Source of the DNA: Lactiplantibacillus modestisalitolerans
Lineage (GTDB): Bacteria; Bacillota; Bacilli; Lactobacillales; Lactobacillaceae
Assembly (NCBI RefSeq): GCF_005405425.1
Contig: NZ_BJEA01000012.1
Location: forward strand, 1 to 64,000
DNA: 64,000 bases
Direction of reading: 5' to 3'
Part shown: piece by piece, positions 24,638 through 33,360 of the stretch
Numbering within the stretch: the first letter of the stretch is position 1
How the letters are laid out: every line of letters starts with the position of its first letter
Position numbers and translations under genes: made by a program
Notes under the pieces: generated by a model
What the model saw: the letters and a program-made list of their open reading frames with translations, nothing else
Database searches by the model: none
Told to the model about the DNA's origin: nothing

Positions 24638-26281
24638 ATGAAACTCTCACAAAAAGTCATTTATCAAATTTACCCCAAGTCGTTTTACGACAGTGACGGT
24701 GACGGGATTGGTGATTTACGCGGAATCATCCAAAAAATTCCGTACCTACAAAAATTAAACGTCGACATGATCTGGTTTAACCCGTTTTTCGTCTCACCAC
24801 AAAATGATAACGGTTACGACGTTGCGGACTATTATAACGTGGACCCGATGTTTGGCACGATGGCCGACTTTGATGAGTTGGTCGCTCAGCTCAAAGCCGT
24901 GGGCATTGAAGTGATGCTGGACATGGTATTCAACCATACTTCCACGCAGCACGCCTGGTTCCAAAAGGCATTGGCGGGTGATCCAGATTACCAGCAATTT
25001 TACTACCTCCGGCCCGGTAAACCAGATGGCGGCTTACCCACAAACTGGGAATCTAAATTTGGGGGGCCGGCCTGGTCACCGTTTGGGGAGACCGGTCTGT
25101 ACTACCTGCACCTGTACGACCCGACGCAGGCCGATCTCGATTGGCATAATCCGGCGGTCCGACAGGCCTGCGCCGACGTCGTTAACTTCTGGCGCCAGAA
25201 GGGGGTCAAGGGCTTCCGCTTCGACGTGATCAACGTGACCGGGAAGGCTGAAAAACTAGTGGACGCACCGGCGGGGATTGCCAGCAAAACACTCTATACT
25301 GATACGCCAGTGGTTCAGGACTATTTGAAAGAACTAAATGCCGCCAGCTTTGGTCAGGATGTTGATAGCGTGACGGTGGGTGAGATGTCGTCGACCACGA
25401 TTGAAAATAGTATTGGCTATACCAACCCGGCTAACCGGGAATTGTCGATGGTGTTCAATTTTCATCACCTGAAAACGGACTACGTGGATGGTCAAAAATG
25501 GTCGCGGATGCCGTTTGATTTTCGGCACTTAAAGCAATTATTAAATGATTGGGCCGCTGGAATGGATGCGGGAAGTGGTTGGCAAGCCCTTTTCTGGAAC
25601 AACCACGACCAACCGCGGGCCTTAAATCGTTTCGGTGACGTCAAGCGCTTCCGCGAACAGTCGGCCACGATGCTGGCGACGACGATTCACTTGATGCGGG
25701 GAACCCCGTTCATTTATATGGGTGAAGAAATCGGCATGACGGATCCGGATTATCAATCCATGGCTGACTACGTCGATATTGAAGCCAAGAACGCGTACCA
25801 CGAACTAGTTCAAGCGGGGGAAACGCCCGCCGATGCTTTTGCCATCGTAAAGACCAAAGCCCGGGATAATGCGCGGACGCCGATGCAGTGGAATGATAGC
25901 GTTCACGCGGGCTTTACGACCGGTCAACCGTGGTTAAAGCCGACCAATCAGGCCACCATTAACGTTCAGGCCGAACTGGCCCATGGCCACATCTTCGACT
26001 ATTATCAACGGCTGATCCAGTTACGTAAGCAGGAAGCCATTATTGCGGATGGCGCCTACGCGCCGTTTGCGTTAGCAGATTCGCAGGTTTTCGGGTATTG
26101 GCGGACATTGGGAAAGCAACGCTTACTGGTTTTAAATAATTTTTACGGGACGGAAACGACGGTGCAGCTGCCAGAAAAAATGCGGGCTGCGCAAGTATTG
26201 ATTTCCAACTACCCGGACGTTCAGGTTCAAGCGGAATTAACATTGAAGCCGTACCAATCGGTCGGCCTCTTACTGAGTTAG
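24638..26281 (+). CDS. treA: Alpha,alpha-phosphotrehalase (GH13)
   Basis: 547 residues, the typical length. GH13 (alpha/beta)8 barrel with nucleophile Asp196 (GFRFDVIN), acid/base Glu249 (TVGEMSS) and Asp324 (NNHDQPR); MVFNHTST (about 97) is the fourth conserved region. It splits trehalose-6-phosphate into glucose and glucose-6-phosphate. Without context it could be read as oligo-1,6-glucosidase, but it sits 12 bases after treR and 21 before the trehalose PTS gene, which settles the substrate. No signal peptide, so it is cytosolic, as needed for a PTS product. Confidence 0.94.
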   Translation: MKLSQKVIYQIYPKSFYDSDGDGIGDLRGIIQKIPYLQKLNVDMIWFNPFFVSPQNDNGYDVADYYNVDPMFGTMADFDELVAQLKAVGIEVMLDMVFNHTSTQHAWFQKALAGDPDYQQFYYLRPGKPDGGLPTNWESKFGGPAWSPFGETGLYYLHLYDPTQADLDWHNPAVRQACADVVNFWRQKGVKGFRFDVINVTGKAEKLVDAPAGIASKTLYTDTPVVQDYLKELNAASFGQDVDSVTVGEMSSTTIENSIGYTNPANRELSMVFNFHHLKTDYVDGQKWSRMPFDFRHLKQLLNDWAAGMDAGSGWQALFWNNHDQPRALNRFGDVKRFREQSATMLATTIHLMRGTPFIYMGEEIGMTDPDYQSMADYVDIEAKNAYHELVQAGETPADAFAIVKTKARDNARTPMQWNDSVHAGFTTGQPWLKPTNQATINVQAELAHGHIFDYYQRLIQLRKQEAIIADGAYAPFALADSQVFGYWRTLGKQRLLVLNNFYGTETTVQLPEKMRAAQVLISNYPDVQVQAELTLKPYQSVGLLLS

Positions 26282-26302
26282 GTTAAGAATGGAGGAAAGC
26301 AC

Positions 26303-28303
26303 ATGGCAACAGCACAACGCGTGACACTGGTCACACCGGTTCAAGGAACCGTTTGCGCATTAAAAGATGTTCAGGATCCCGTTTTTTCAGCGGGGATGAT
26401 GGGTCGCGGCTTTGGGGTTCAACCGAGTAATGGTCAAATCGTTGCTCCGGTCAGCGGGACGGTTACGATGGTGGCGGAAACCAAGCACGCCATTGGGATT
26501 ACAACGCCCAATGACAATTTAGAAGTTTTGATTCACATGGGGATTGACACGGTTGAATTAAAGGGTGCGCCCTTTACGATGAACGTTCAGGCTGACGAGC
26601 AGGTACAAGCTGGCGACGTCATTGCGACGATGGACTTGAAAGCCGTTCAAGCGGCGGACAAGCAAACAACGATCATTGTTGCGGTCACTAATTCGAGTGA
26701 TAAATTGGCGACGTTGGACGTTGATTTGGGTGACCACGCGGCCGGGGAACTGGTTGCGACGGGGGAACTCAACGCCAATACGTTCAATGCCAAGCGGACT
26801 GGCAAGCTACCTAAAGCAGGTAAGTATGACGACTTAGCGGCCCAAATCATTGAAAACGTCGGCGGTACCGGGAACATTAACAGTGTGATTCACTGTATTA
26901 CCCGCTTGCGCTTTTACTTAAAAGATGAAGCTAAGGCGAATGATGACGTGATTACCGGTTTGAAGGGGGTCATCGACGTTGCCAAGGCGGGCGGTCAGTA
27001 CCAAGTAGTGATTGGCCCCGCCGTTACCGACGTGTACGATGCGGTCATTAAGCAAATTGGTCCTGAGTTTTCAAACGACGCCGAAACCGCCAAGGCAGTC
27101 GCAGAAACCAACGCCGCTGCTAACCGGCCGACGACGACCTGGGGACTGGTTAAATGGGGAATGAGTAACTTAATCGGGGTCATTACTGGCTCAATGATTC
27201 CAGTCATTGGTTTATTAGCGGCATCCGGGATTTTAAAGGGAATTTTGGCCCTGTTGACGACCTTTAAACTCGTCAGTGCAACGGCGTCCACTTACGTGAT
27301 TATTAACGCGATGAGTGACTCGGTCTTCTACTTCTTACCAATCTTTGTTGGTTTTACCGCTGCAAAGAAGCTGGGCGCCGACCCCGTCATTATGGGAATC
27401 GTTGGTGGGGTGCTCACCTACCCGTCAATCGTAGCGATTGCGGGTGGTAGCAAGACCCTGGGAAGTTTCCTCGGAATGAGCATCAATGCCGACTTCTTCG
27501 GTTTGCCGGTCCACGTGGCTTCCTACACGTATTCCATTTTCCCAATGATTGCCGGGGCCTGGTTAGCAAGTAAGTTGGAACCGTGGTTAAAGCGGGTGAT
27601 TCCAACGGTCCTGCGGATGATTTTTGTGCCATTATTTGAAGTTGTAATTGTTTCAGGAGCCATTCTGCTGTTCCTCGGTCCGATTATCACGGTCCTTTCA
27701 ACGGGGTTAGCCAACGTCATCGTTTCAATCTACAATTTGAGTCCAGCGATTTCGGGACTCGTCATTGGGGCCTTTTACCAAGTGCTCGTCATTTTCGGCC
27801 TGCACTGGGCAATTATTCCAATCGTTGCCAACGATATTGCAACGACTGGCCACAGTTATTTAAATGCGATCGTTTCCGCAACGATGGTGGCTCAAGGGGG
27901 CGCGGTTCTAGCGATTGCGCTGAAGTCGAAGTTAGCTAATATTCAAGAACTGGCGTGGCCCGCAACGATTTCCGCGTTCTGTGGGGTTACCGAACCTGCC
28001 ATGTACGGGATTAACCTGAAGTACGGCCGCGCCTTCGTAACGGCGAGTGTCGGGGCCGCGGTTGGGGGTCTTTTAACTGGACTGATGAAGGTCAACATGT
28101 GGGGCTTTACCGGCTCGTTGATCGGGTTTACCTCCTTCGTTAATCCGAAGGGCATGGATTTCAGCTTCTGGGGGTTCTGGATTTCGTCAATTGTGACGAT
28201 CATCGTTTCCTTTACGGCTACTTGGCTATTCGGTTTTAAGGATGCGGATGCCGAAGCCGTTAAAACGGCACCGAAGAAGCGTCGCTTGGGTCAAACGGCT
28301 TAA
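26303..28303 (+). CDS. treB: Trehalose PTS transporter, fused EIIA-EIIB-EIIC
   Basis: 666 residues with the glucose-type EIIA domain at the N-terminus (about 5-155; phospho-His78 in VLIHMGIDTV), then EIIB (about 170-250; phospho-Cys198 in VIHCITRLRFYL), then EIIC (about 275-645) with ten or so membrane helices and GVTEPAMYG, the sugar-site motif of this family. Most trehalose PTS proteins are EIIBC or EIIBCA; EIIA in front is a less common order. Ribosome binding site GGAGGAAAG. Last gene of the tre operon. The C-terminus is basic (PKKRRLGQ). Confidence 0.9.
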   Translation: MATAQRVTLVTPVQGTVCALKDVQDPVFSAGMMGRGFGVQPSNGQIVAPVSGTVTMVAETKHAIGITTPNDNLEVLIHMGIDTVELKGAPFTMNVQADEQVQAGDVIATMDLKAVQAADKQTTIIVAVTNSSDKLATLDVDLGDHAAGELVATGELNANTFNAKRTGKLPKAGKYDDLAAQIIENVGGTGNINSVIHCITRLRFYLKDEAKANDDVITGLKGVIDVAKAGGQYQVVIGPAVTDVYDAVIKQIGPEFSNDAETAKAVAETNAAANRPTTTWGLVKWGMSNLIGVITGSMIPVIGLLAASGILKGILALLTTFKLVSATASTYVIINAMSDSVFYFLPIFVGFTAAKKLGADPVIMGIVGGVLTYPSIVAIAGGSKTLGSFLGMSINADFFGLPVHVASYTYSIFPMIAGAWLASKLEPWLKRVIPTVLRMIFVPLFEVVIVSGAILLFLGPIITVLSTGLANVIVSIYNLSPAISGLVIGAFYQVLVIFGLHWAIIPIVANDIATTGHSYLNAIVSATMVAQGGAVLAIALKSKLANIQELAWPATISAFCGVTEPAMYGINLKYGRAFVTASVGAAVGGLLTGLMKVNMWGFTGSLIGFTSFVNPKGMDFSFWGFWISSIVTIIVSFTATWLFGFKDADAEAVKTAPKKRRLGQTA

Positions 28304-28329
28304 AATAGGTTAATTTAATCGGAATTTAC

Positions 28330-28366
28330 AAAAGCAGGCAGGTTCGCGAAGAACCTGCCTGCTTTG
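28330..28366. terminator. Terminator between tre operon and convergent gene
   Basis: AAAGCAGGCAGGTTC and GAACCTGCCTGCTTT with loop GCGAA. Confidence 0.88.
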
Positions 28367-28370
28367 GCGA

Positions 28371-29153
28371 TTAAGAACTCATTGATTGAAGTTGGGCCTG
28401 CTGCCGAATTGCCTCGACGTAAATACGAACGAAGTCGGTGCCATAATTAGCGGCTAACTGTTGTTCCATGTTTGGTGTTGGTGGGCAGACGCGTAGTAGC
28501 GGCCGAATCCATTGGTTGGTCGGTAAGAGCCGTAATAATTGATGACTCGTAAACTGTGAAAACAGTAGGTTGCGGCCGAAATACTGACCGATGCGGGTCT
28601 GGAAAGCTGACTGCGTAACTGGCACCAGCTGGAGACTACTATTATTCATGTTACCGAGCAACAATTTGGCCTGTGAAAAGTCGGCGTGTAAATCGAGCCG
28701 CTGATTCTTATAGGCCTTGGCAATCGTTGGTGCTAACTGAACGAGCCAGATGAGTTGGTGTTGCTCCAAATGTAAAATTAAGCGAAGCGTCACTAAATCA
28801 AGGGCGTTTAAATGATAACTATATTGTTTTAAGGTTGTCGGCGTTAACTGGCGGTGCAACGTTTGCGCGACCGCCTCAAAGTTGCCAGCCTCCCAAGTAA
28901 TCGTTAACTGTTCGTGATTGGAAAGCCACAGCTTATGGTCCGCAATTCGGAGCGTTAGAAAATCGGGCACTTGACTGTCAGGTTGGTCGAGCATTAGGAG
29001 CCAGTAAGAGCTCGCGCTTGAACGCGCAAAGTTGCGGGCGAGGACGTGGGCGTTCGTTGGTAGGGCCAGCTGAACGGCTAGCTGTAACCGTCGCCGGTCG
29101 TCGGCAGCGTTAACGAATTGGTGTGGATCATGGGTCATGCGGCGTTTTGCCAT
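28371..29153 (-). CDS. Hypothetical protein, 260 residues
   Basis: No family recognised. No signal or membrane helix; rich in Leu, Gln and His, with long helical stretches (ALDLVTLRLILHLEQHQ region about 115-135). It starts MAKRRMTHDPHQFVNAADDRRRLQLAVQL. The content of Leu/Gln and the lack of Cys, Gly-rich loops or nucleotide motifs argue against a common enzyme fold. AGGAGGGGA lies just before the ATG. It ends at the terminator shared with the trehalose operon and is divergent from the GH65 gene, with which it may share a control region. Confidence 0.65.
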   Translation of the reverse strand: MAKRRMTHDPHQFVNAADDRRRLQLAVQLALPTNAHVLARNFARSSASSYWLLMLDQPDSQVPDFLTLRIADHKLWLSNHEQLTITWEAGNFEAVAQTLHRQLTPTTLKQYSYHLNALDLVTLRLILHLEQHQLIWLVQLAPTIAKAYKNQRLDLHADFSQAKLLLGNMNNSSLQLVPVTQSAFQTRIGQYFGRNLLFSQFTSHQLLRLLPTNQWIRPLLRVCPPTPNMEQQLAANYGTDFVRIYVEAIRQQAQLQSMSS

Positions 29154-29415
29154 ACAAATCCCCTCCTAACTAATAAACCACCTTAAGTATAGGCCAAATT
29201 AGCAAGTGCAACACGGATTTCGCCCAGTTTCTGCTTTTTTTCTGAAAAGTTGGTGCGCCGTTCCGGTAAAAAATTAGCTTGAACCGCTCCCGGGGTGCGG
29301 TTGGGGCGGAACTTTGTTAATCAGCGGTCCTTATAATAAGCATCTTTGCGTTCATTTTAAACGGGGGCGTTATAATGGACGCGAAGTGATTTTATGATAA
29401 TTGGAGGGATGGTTT

Positions 29416-31599
29416 TTGCGTTTGTGGACAATTGATGCAACGCAACCGACGCGCGAATTGGCATCCCAATTAACCGTCAGCAACGGCCTGATTGGGATTA
29501 AGGATTTAACGGAAATCCCGCAACTCCAAACGGGTACCGCGACCGACACCGTGGTTTACGTGAACGGTTTTTACGATTATGAACAAATTCAATATGGCGA
29601 GGCGCAGTTTGGCTTTCCCCAGGTGAACCAAACGATGGTGCCACTGCCGGCCCCAACTTGTTTTGAGCTCTGGTTGGATGATCAACCGGTTGATCTGAAA
29701 CATGGTCAACTCCTTGATCAACATTATCAGTTATCAATGAAGAATGGGACCTTTGAACATCGGCTATTATGGGAAGAACGGGGAACCGGCCGGCAGTTAC
29801 AACTAACGCTCCGGCGGGTGACGAGCCTGCAAACGGCGGCGCTACTTAGTCAACAATTACAAGTTCGCGCCGTCAATTTTGAGCGCGGTCAGCTCCGTGT
29901 TCTTTCGGGTTTGCATCCGCAAGCGACCGTCCGCCCCGCCGGCTTTGACCCGCGGTTGACGGAATATAATACGGCTGAGGTCGTTGCTAAGCAGCGGCTC
30001 AAGGCCTTAACGCCAACGTTGCAGGGCGCAACCTTTACCGCACCATACAGTAAACAACAATTGAATACGATTACTTACTATGATCAACCGGGTCGTTGGC
30101 TGGATAGTGGTCAGTGGCAAGTTACGCTCCCCGTCGGTCGGCAAGCGGTCGCACTAACGAAGAACGTTTGGTACGAGCTAGGGGCGGGGCAACTAACACC
30201 GAAAATTAAAGCGGCACTGACCCAGTCCTTCCAGCAAATTGCGACGGCCCAAGCTGCGACGCTGGATGATTTTTGGGCCACGAGTGATATTAAAATTAAG
30301 GGCGACGATGATTCCCAACGGGCCATTCGCTTCTCACAGTTTGGACTGTTACAAGCATTGGGCCGGCACTCTGGGCAACAGGGAATGGCGGCGAAGGGCC
30401 TAACGGGTAGTGGTTATAGCGGCCACTATTTCTGGGATACGGAAATCTACGAAGCGCCGTTTTTCTATTGGAACCACCCGGAACTGGCTCGGCGGCTACT
30501 AATGGTCCGTTACCGGCAATTGCCGCACGCTAAGGACTATGCGAAGTCACTAGGGCTGCCTGGCGCGCTCTTCCCGTGGCGGACCATTAATGGGACCGAG
30601 TCGTCAGCTTATTTCCCGGCCAGTACCGCCGCGATTCACATTGATGCGGACGTCGCCTACTTAGTGATTCGCTATTATCAAATTACCCACGATGAAGTGT
30701 TCATGCACGATTATGGGCGTGAGTTATTGGTTGAGACGAGTCGCTTCTACCTTGGTTACGGTAACTTTGATCAGCGAAAAGGGTTTGTGCTTAATACGGT
30801 GACCGGTCCAGACGAGTATACGGCGTTAGTCGATAATAATGCGTATACCAATTACATGGTCCGGTTTGAATTACGGTACTTAACGCAACACTTTGATTGG
30901 CACGACTTGCGGGCGCAGGGTGTCACGGTCGATGAATGGCACCAATTTAAGGCGGCCGCCGCGCAAATGTACTTTGAACGCCATGGTGACTTAATTGCGC
31001 AGGATGATAGTTTCCTGTCCAAGCGCCGGCTTGATTTAAGCACCATTCCGCGGCGGAACTTCCCACTGTTGATGCATTACCACCCACTAATTTTGTACCG
31101 GCTCCAAGTCCTTAAGCAGGCCGACCTACTGTTAGCGATGGTCTTACTACCAGAAGAATTTACGACGGTTCAAGTTAAAACCAATTATGATTATTACGAA
31201 CCGCTAACGACCCACGATTCTTCGCTATCACCGGCCATTTACGCGATTGCGGCGGCCCGCTTTGGTGAGCGCAAGGGCGCCATTAAGTTCTTTAAGCGGA
31301 CGATTAATACGGATCTGCAGAATTTACAGGGCAATACCGCTGACGGGCTGCACTTAGCCGCGATGGGCGGGAGCTGGATTACTTTTGCCTGGGGCTTAAT
31401 GGGACTCACCGTAGATGACCACGGCGTGCAACTTCACCCAGTATTGCCGCAAGGGTGGACAAGCTGCCAGTTTAAGTTACGGTACCGCGCCGTGGTTTAC
31501 ACGATTAAAGTGACGCCAGACCAACTGACAATTACGGGTGGGCAGCCTGCTAAAATCACGGTCAACCAAGCGACGCGCCACATCAGCATTCAGCCCTAA
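29416..31599 (+). CDS. GH65 sugar phosphorylase (maltose/kojibiose/trehalose type)
   Basis: 727 residues from TTG 29416 with GGAGGGA six bases upstream; a TTG two codons later is also possible. Layout of family GH65: N-terminal beta-sandwich (about 1-270), linker, (alpha/alpha)6 barrel (about 300-660) with the acid Glu467 in VTGPDEYTALVDNNAYTN, and YFWDTEIYEAPFFYWNHPELA in the barrel. Phosphorolysis of an alpha-linked diglucoside gives beta-glucose-1-phosphate plus glucose (or glucose-6-phosphate). No beta-phosphoglucomutase gene is adjacent, which is unusual. Closeness to the tre operon makes trehalose(-6-phosphate) phosphorylase possible, but maltose or kojibiose phosphorylase fits as well. 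TATAAT at 29371-29376. Confidence 0.85.
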   Translation: MRLWTIDATQPTRELASQLTVSNGLIGIKDLTEIPQLQTGTATDTVVYVNGFYDYEQIQYGEAQFGFPQVNQTMVPLPAPTCFELWLDDQPVDLKHGQLLDQHYQLSMKNGTFEHRLLWEERGTGRQLQLTLRRVTSLQTAALLSQQLQVRAVNFERGQLRVLSGLHPQATVRPAGFDPRLTEYNTAEVVAKQRLKALTPTLQGATFTAPYSKQQLNTITYYDQPGRWLDSGQWQVTLPVGRQAVALTKNVWYELGAGQLTPKIKAALTQSFQQIATAQAATLDDFWATSDIKIKGDDDSQRAIRFSQFGLLQALGRHSGQQGMAAKGLTGSGYSGHYFWDTEIYEAPFFYWNHPELARRLLMVRYRQLPHAKDYAKSLGLPGALFPWRTINGTESSAYFPASTAAIHIDADVAYLVIRYYQITHDEVFMHDYGRELLVETSRFYLGYGNFDQRKGFVLNTVTGPDEYTALVDNNAYTNYMVRFELRYLTQHFDWHDLRAQGVTVDEWHQFKAAAAQMYFERHGDLIAQDDSFLSKRRLDLSTIPRRNFPLLMHYHPLILYRLQVLKQADLLLAMVLLPEEFTTVQVKTNYDYYEPLTTHDSSLSPAIYAIAAARFGERKGAIKFFKRTINTDLQNLQGNTADGLHLAAMGGSWITFAWGLMGLTVDDHGVQLHPVLPQGWTSCQFKLRYRAVVYTIKVTPDQLTITGGQPAKITVNQATRHISIQP

Positions 31600-31717
31600 C
31601 TTAACGGTGGGCGTTATTATGCGGATTTTGAATAATGATTAGTCAAAAGCTGATTTGTTCCCCCAACCACGATGGCGTACACTAAATTTAACCATTAGAA
31701 CGAGTGAGGATGATGAC

Positions 31718-32281
31718 ATGCAACGCATTATTGTGGGCGTGACGGGCGCTTCCGGGACGATCTACGCCGTTGATTTATTAGAAAAATTGCACCAATTACC
31801 AGACGTCGAGGTGCACCTGGTGTTGAGTAACTGGGCGAAAAAGAACCTAGCCCTCGAAACGGATTACCAGTTGAGCCAGCTGACCGCGCTGGCCGATCAG
31901 ACGTACCATATTAATGATCAGGGGGCGGCGATTGCCAGTGGTTCGTTTCTAAATGACGGCATGGTCATCGTTCCAGCCAGCATGAAGACGGTTGCCAGCA
32001 TTGCCTATGGAATTGGCGATAATTTAATTGGTCGGGCGGCGGATGTCACCATTAAAGAACAACGCAAGCTGGTCATTGTTCCACGTGAAACACCGTTGAG
32101 TGTCATTCATTTAGAAAATCTCACAAAACTGGCTAAGCTGGGCGCGCAAATCATTCCCCCGATTCCAGCGTTTTATAACCAGCCGCAAACGATTCAAGAT
32201 TTAGTGGCGCACCAAACGATGAAAATATTGGACGCGTTTCATATTTATAATGAGACTGATCGGCGCTGGGAGGGGGATTAA
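31718..32281 (+). CDS. lpdB: UbiX-like flavin prenyltransferase, gallate decarboxylase subunit B
   Basis: 187 residues from the ATG at 31718 (GTGAGGATGAT upstream). UbiX fold: IIVGVTGASGTIYAVDLLEKL (FMN loop), SGSFLNDGMVIVPASMKTVASIAYGIGDNLIGRAADVTIKEQRKLVIVPRETPLSVIHLENL region (about 82-140) with the prenyl/phosphate-binding PASMKT and RETPLS. It makes prenylated FMN for a UbiD-type decarboxylase. The gene one base downstream looks like lpdD, the arrangement of L. plantarum tannin metabolism, where the catalytic subunit lpdC lies elsewhere on the chromosome. No ubiD/lpdC is in this window. Confidence 0.85.
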   Translation: MQRIIVGVTGASGTIYAVDLLEKLHQLPDVEVHLVLSNWAKKNLALETDYQLSQLTALADQTYHINDQGAAIASGSFLNDGMVIVPASMKTVASIAYGIGDNLIGRAADVTIKEQRKLVIVPRETPLSVIHLENLTKLAKLGAQIIPPIPAFYNQPQTIQDLVAHQTMKILDAFHIYNETDRRWEGD

Positions 32282-32282
32282 G

Positions 32283-32693
32283 ATGCCAACGTTTACGACT
32301 CAACAAGCGGGTTATCAAATGACCGCGACCCTGACCGTGATTGGGTTTGATTTACTGATCGTCGTCACCGGCGGCAGTAATCCCCACATTGGGGACGTCA
32401 CCACCCTGACGGCTACGACGGCACCAACCACGGTCCGCTTTCCGAGCCACGATGGTCGTCTTCACAAGGACGATTTCATTTCAAAACGCCTCGCTAAACG
32501 CATCCAGCCAGTATTGACCGGGAGCTGCACCATTACGGCCGGCGTACACGTTAATCAGATTAGCCGGGCGCAAATTGCGGCTGCGGCCCCGATGACGGAT
32601 GCGTTGAGCCGTCAAATTATCGCGTGGCTCCAAGCGCACCCCGTTAGTGCGGCCCAACCCGAGTACTATTCTGATCGGGAACGGCCCCGATAA
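32283..32693 (+). CDS. lpdD: LpdD-like small subunit of gallate decarboxylase
   Basis: 136 residues from the ATG at 32283, one base after lpdB; the purine-rich end of lpdB (GGGAGGGGG) supplies the ribosome binding site. VTGGSNPHIGDVTTL (about 28-42) and the HVNQISRAQIAAAAPMTDALSRQI block (about 89-112) recall LpdD-type proteins encoded next to lpdB. No membrane helix. Its biochemical job is not settled; it is genetically linked to hydroxyarylic acid decarboxylation. A repeat-rich, gene-free stretch follows. Confidence 0.75.
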   Translation: MPTFTTQQAGYQMTATLTVIGFDLLIVVTGGSNPHIGDVTTLTATTAPTTVRFPSHDGRLHKDDFISKRLAKRIQPVLTGSCTITAGVHVNQISRAQIAAAAPMTDALSRQIIAWLQAHPVSAAQPEYYSDRERPR

Positions 32694-33080
32694 AAGGTGT
32701 TGCCCTGATTGAGGTTGAGAGTGCCGCCAGCAGCGGGTGTCACCGGTTGGCTGGAACACTGCGGGCATCGATTTGAGCTCACGGGGAAACCCACCCCGCA
32801 ATCTCAAATTCGAGCCTTATTCTAAGCCGGAAGAAGTCCACTTCCGGCCAAGAATAATTTCGCAGTTGAGCCATGGTGACACCCGCTACTGGCTAGACAG
32901 GTCTTAATATTGAGTTCAAATAATTATTTTAGTACTACCCTCAATTGATAAAAATAGGCCTACGGAATGCTTACTAAACTGAGCACAGACTTATCTACCT
33001 AATTGTGGCAGTCATAGAGAATTTGTTGTAAATTCAACTGACGATTTTTTGGGTGGATTAGCATTATCTAGTATAGCGTC
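32694..33080 (+). repeat. Composite repeat region (MITE-like, copy 3)
   Basis: Holds the family core TGCCGCCAGCAGCGGGTGTC at 32723-32742, which recurs near 53197-53235 (opposite strand) and 57075-57113. GCCAGCAGCGGGTGTCACC (32726-32744) and its inverted partner at 32875-32893 (one mismatch) enclose 130 bases with a perfect hairpin CCGGAAG/CTTCCGG (32827-32847). From about 32885 to 33076 it is a diverged relative of copies 1 and 2. No gene seen in this stretch. Confidence 0.65.
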
Positions 33081-33092
33081 CAGCAAATAGCG

Positions 33093-33130
33093 AACGCCCC
33101 CAACGGTAAAATCTCCGTTGGGGGCGTTTT
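33093..33130. terminator. Terminator hairpin
   Basis: AACGCCCCCAACGG and CCGTTGGGGGCGTT form a 14-base stem; the T tract lies on the plus strand. It is the nearest hairpin downstream of the minus-strand Rrf2 unit. Confidence 0.8.
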
Positions 33131-33168
33131 GTTGAATCAAATTTGGCTGGGCTTCCCGACTGGCCGAA

Positions 33169-33312
33169 CTAATCGGCCTGCTGCTTAGTGAAGTCCAGCA
33201 TGTAGCTAGCCGCTTCGGCCAGCGTTTGAAAACCATGTTGTTTTCGAACTTGCTCTAATTTTGCTTGCGCTTGGGGACTTAATTTAGAAACATCAATTGT
33301 TTTTTTATCCAT
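33169..33312 (-). CDS. Small 47-residue protein behind rrf2
   Basis: ATG at 33312 with AGAAGG upstream, stop TAG at 33169. The product begins MDKKTIDVSKLSPQAQAKL and continues as two amphipathic helices (EQVRKQHGFQTLAEAASYMLDFTKQQ). The short strand followed by two helices recalls ribbon-helix-helix DNA-binding proteins such as CopG/Arc, with the pattern of a beta strand (KTIDV) then helix A and helix B. It lies 48 bases after the Rrf2 regulator gene on the same strand and may be co-transcribed. The reading frame uses codons typical of its neighbours. Confidence 0.65.
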   Translation of the reverse strand: MDKKTIDVSKLSPQAQAKLEQVRKQHGFQTLAEAASYMLDFTKQQAD

Positions 33313-33360
33313 ATAGATTGAACCTTCTTTATGACTGACTCATTGGGGCGCGGGCGCTTC

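Noticed and set aside
24638-26281. Reading the GH13 enzyme as oligo-1,6-glucosidase
   Set aside because: The motifs alone allow it, but the gene lies between treR and a trehalose PTS gene in one operon, so phosphotrehalase is far more likely.
32694-33080. CRISPR-like array from repeated motifs
   Set aside because: The motifs are inverted, not regularly spaced direct repeats, and no cas genes are near.
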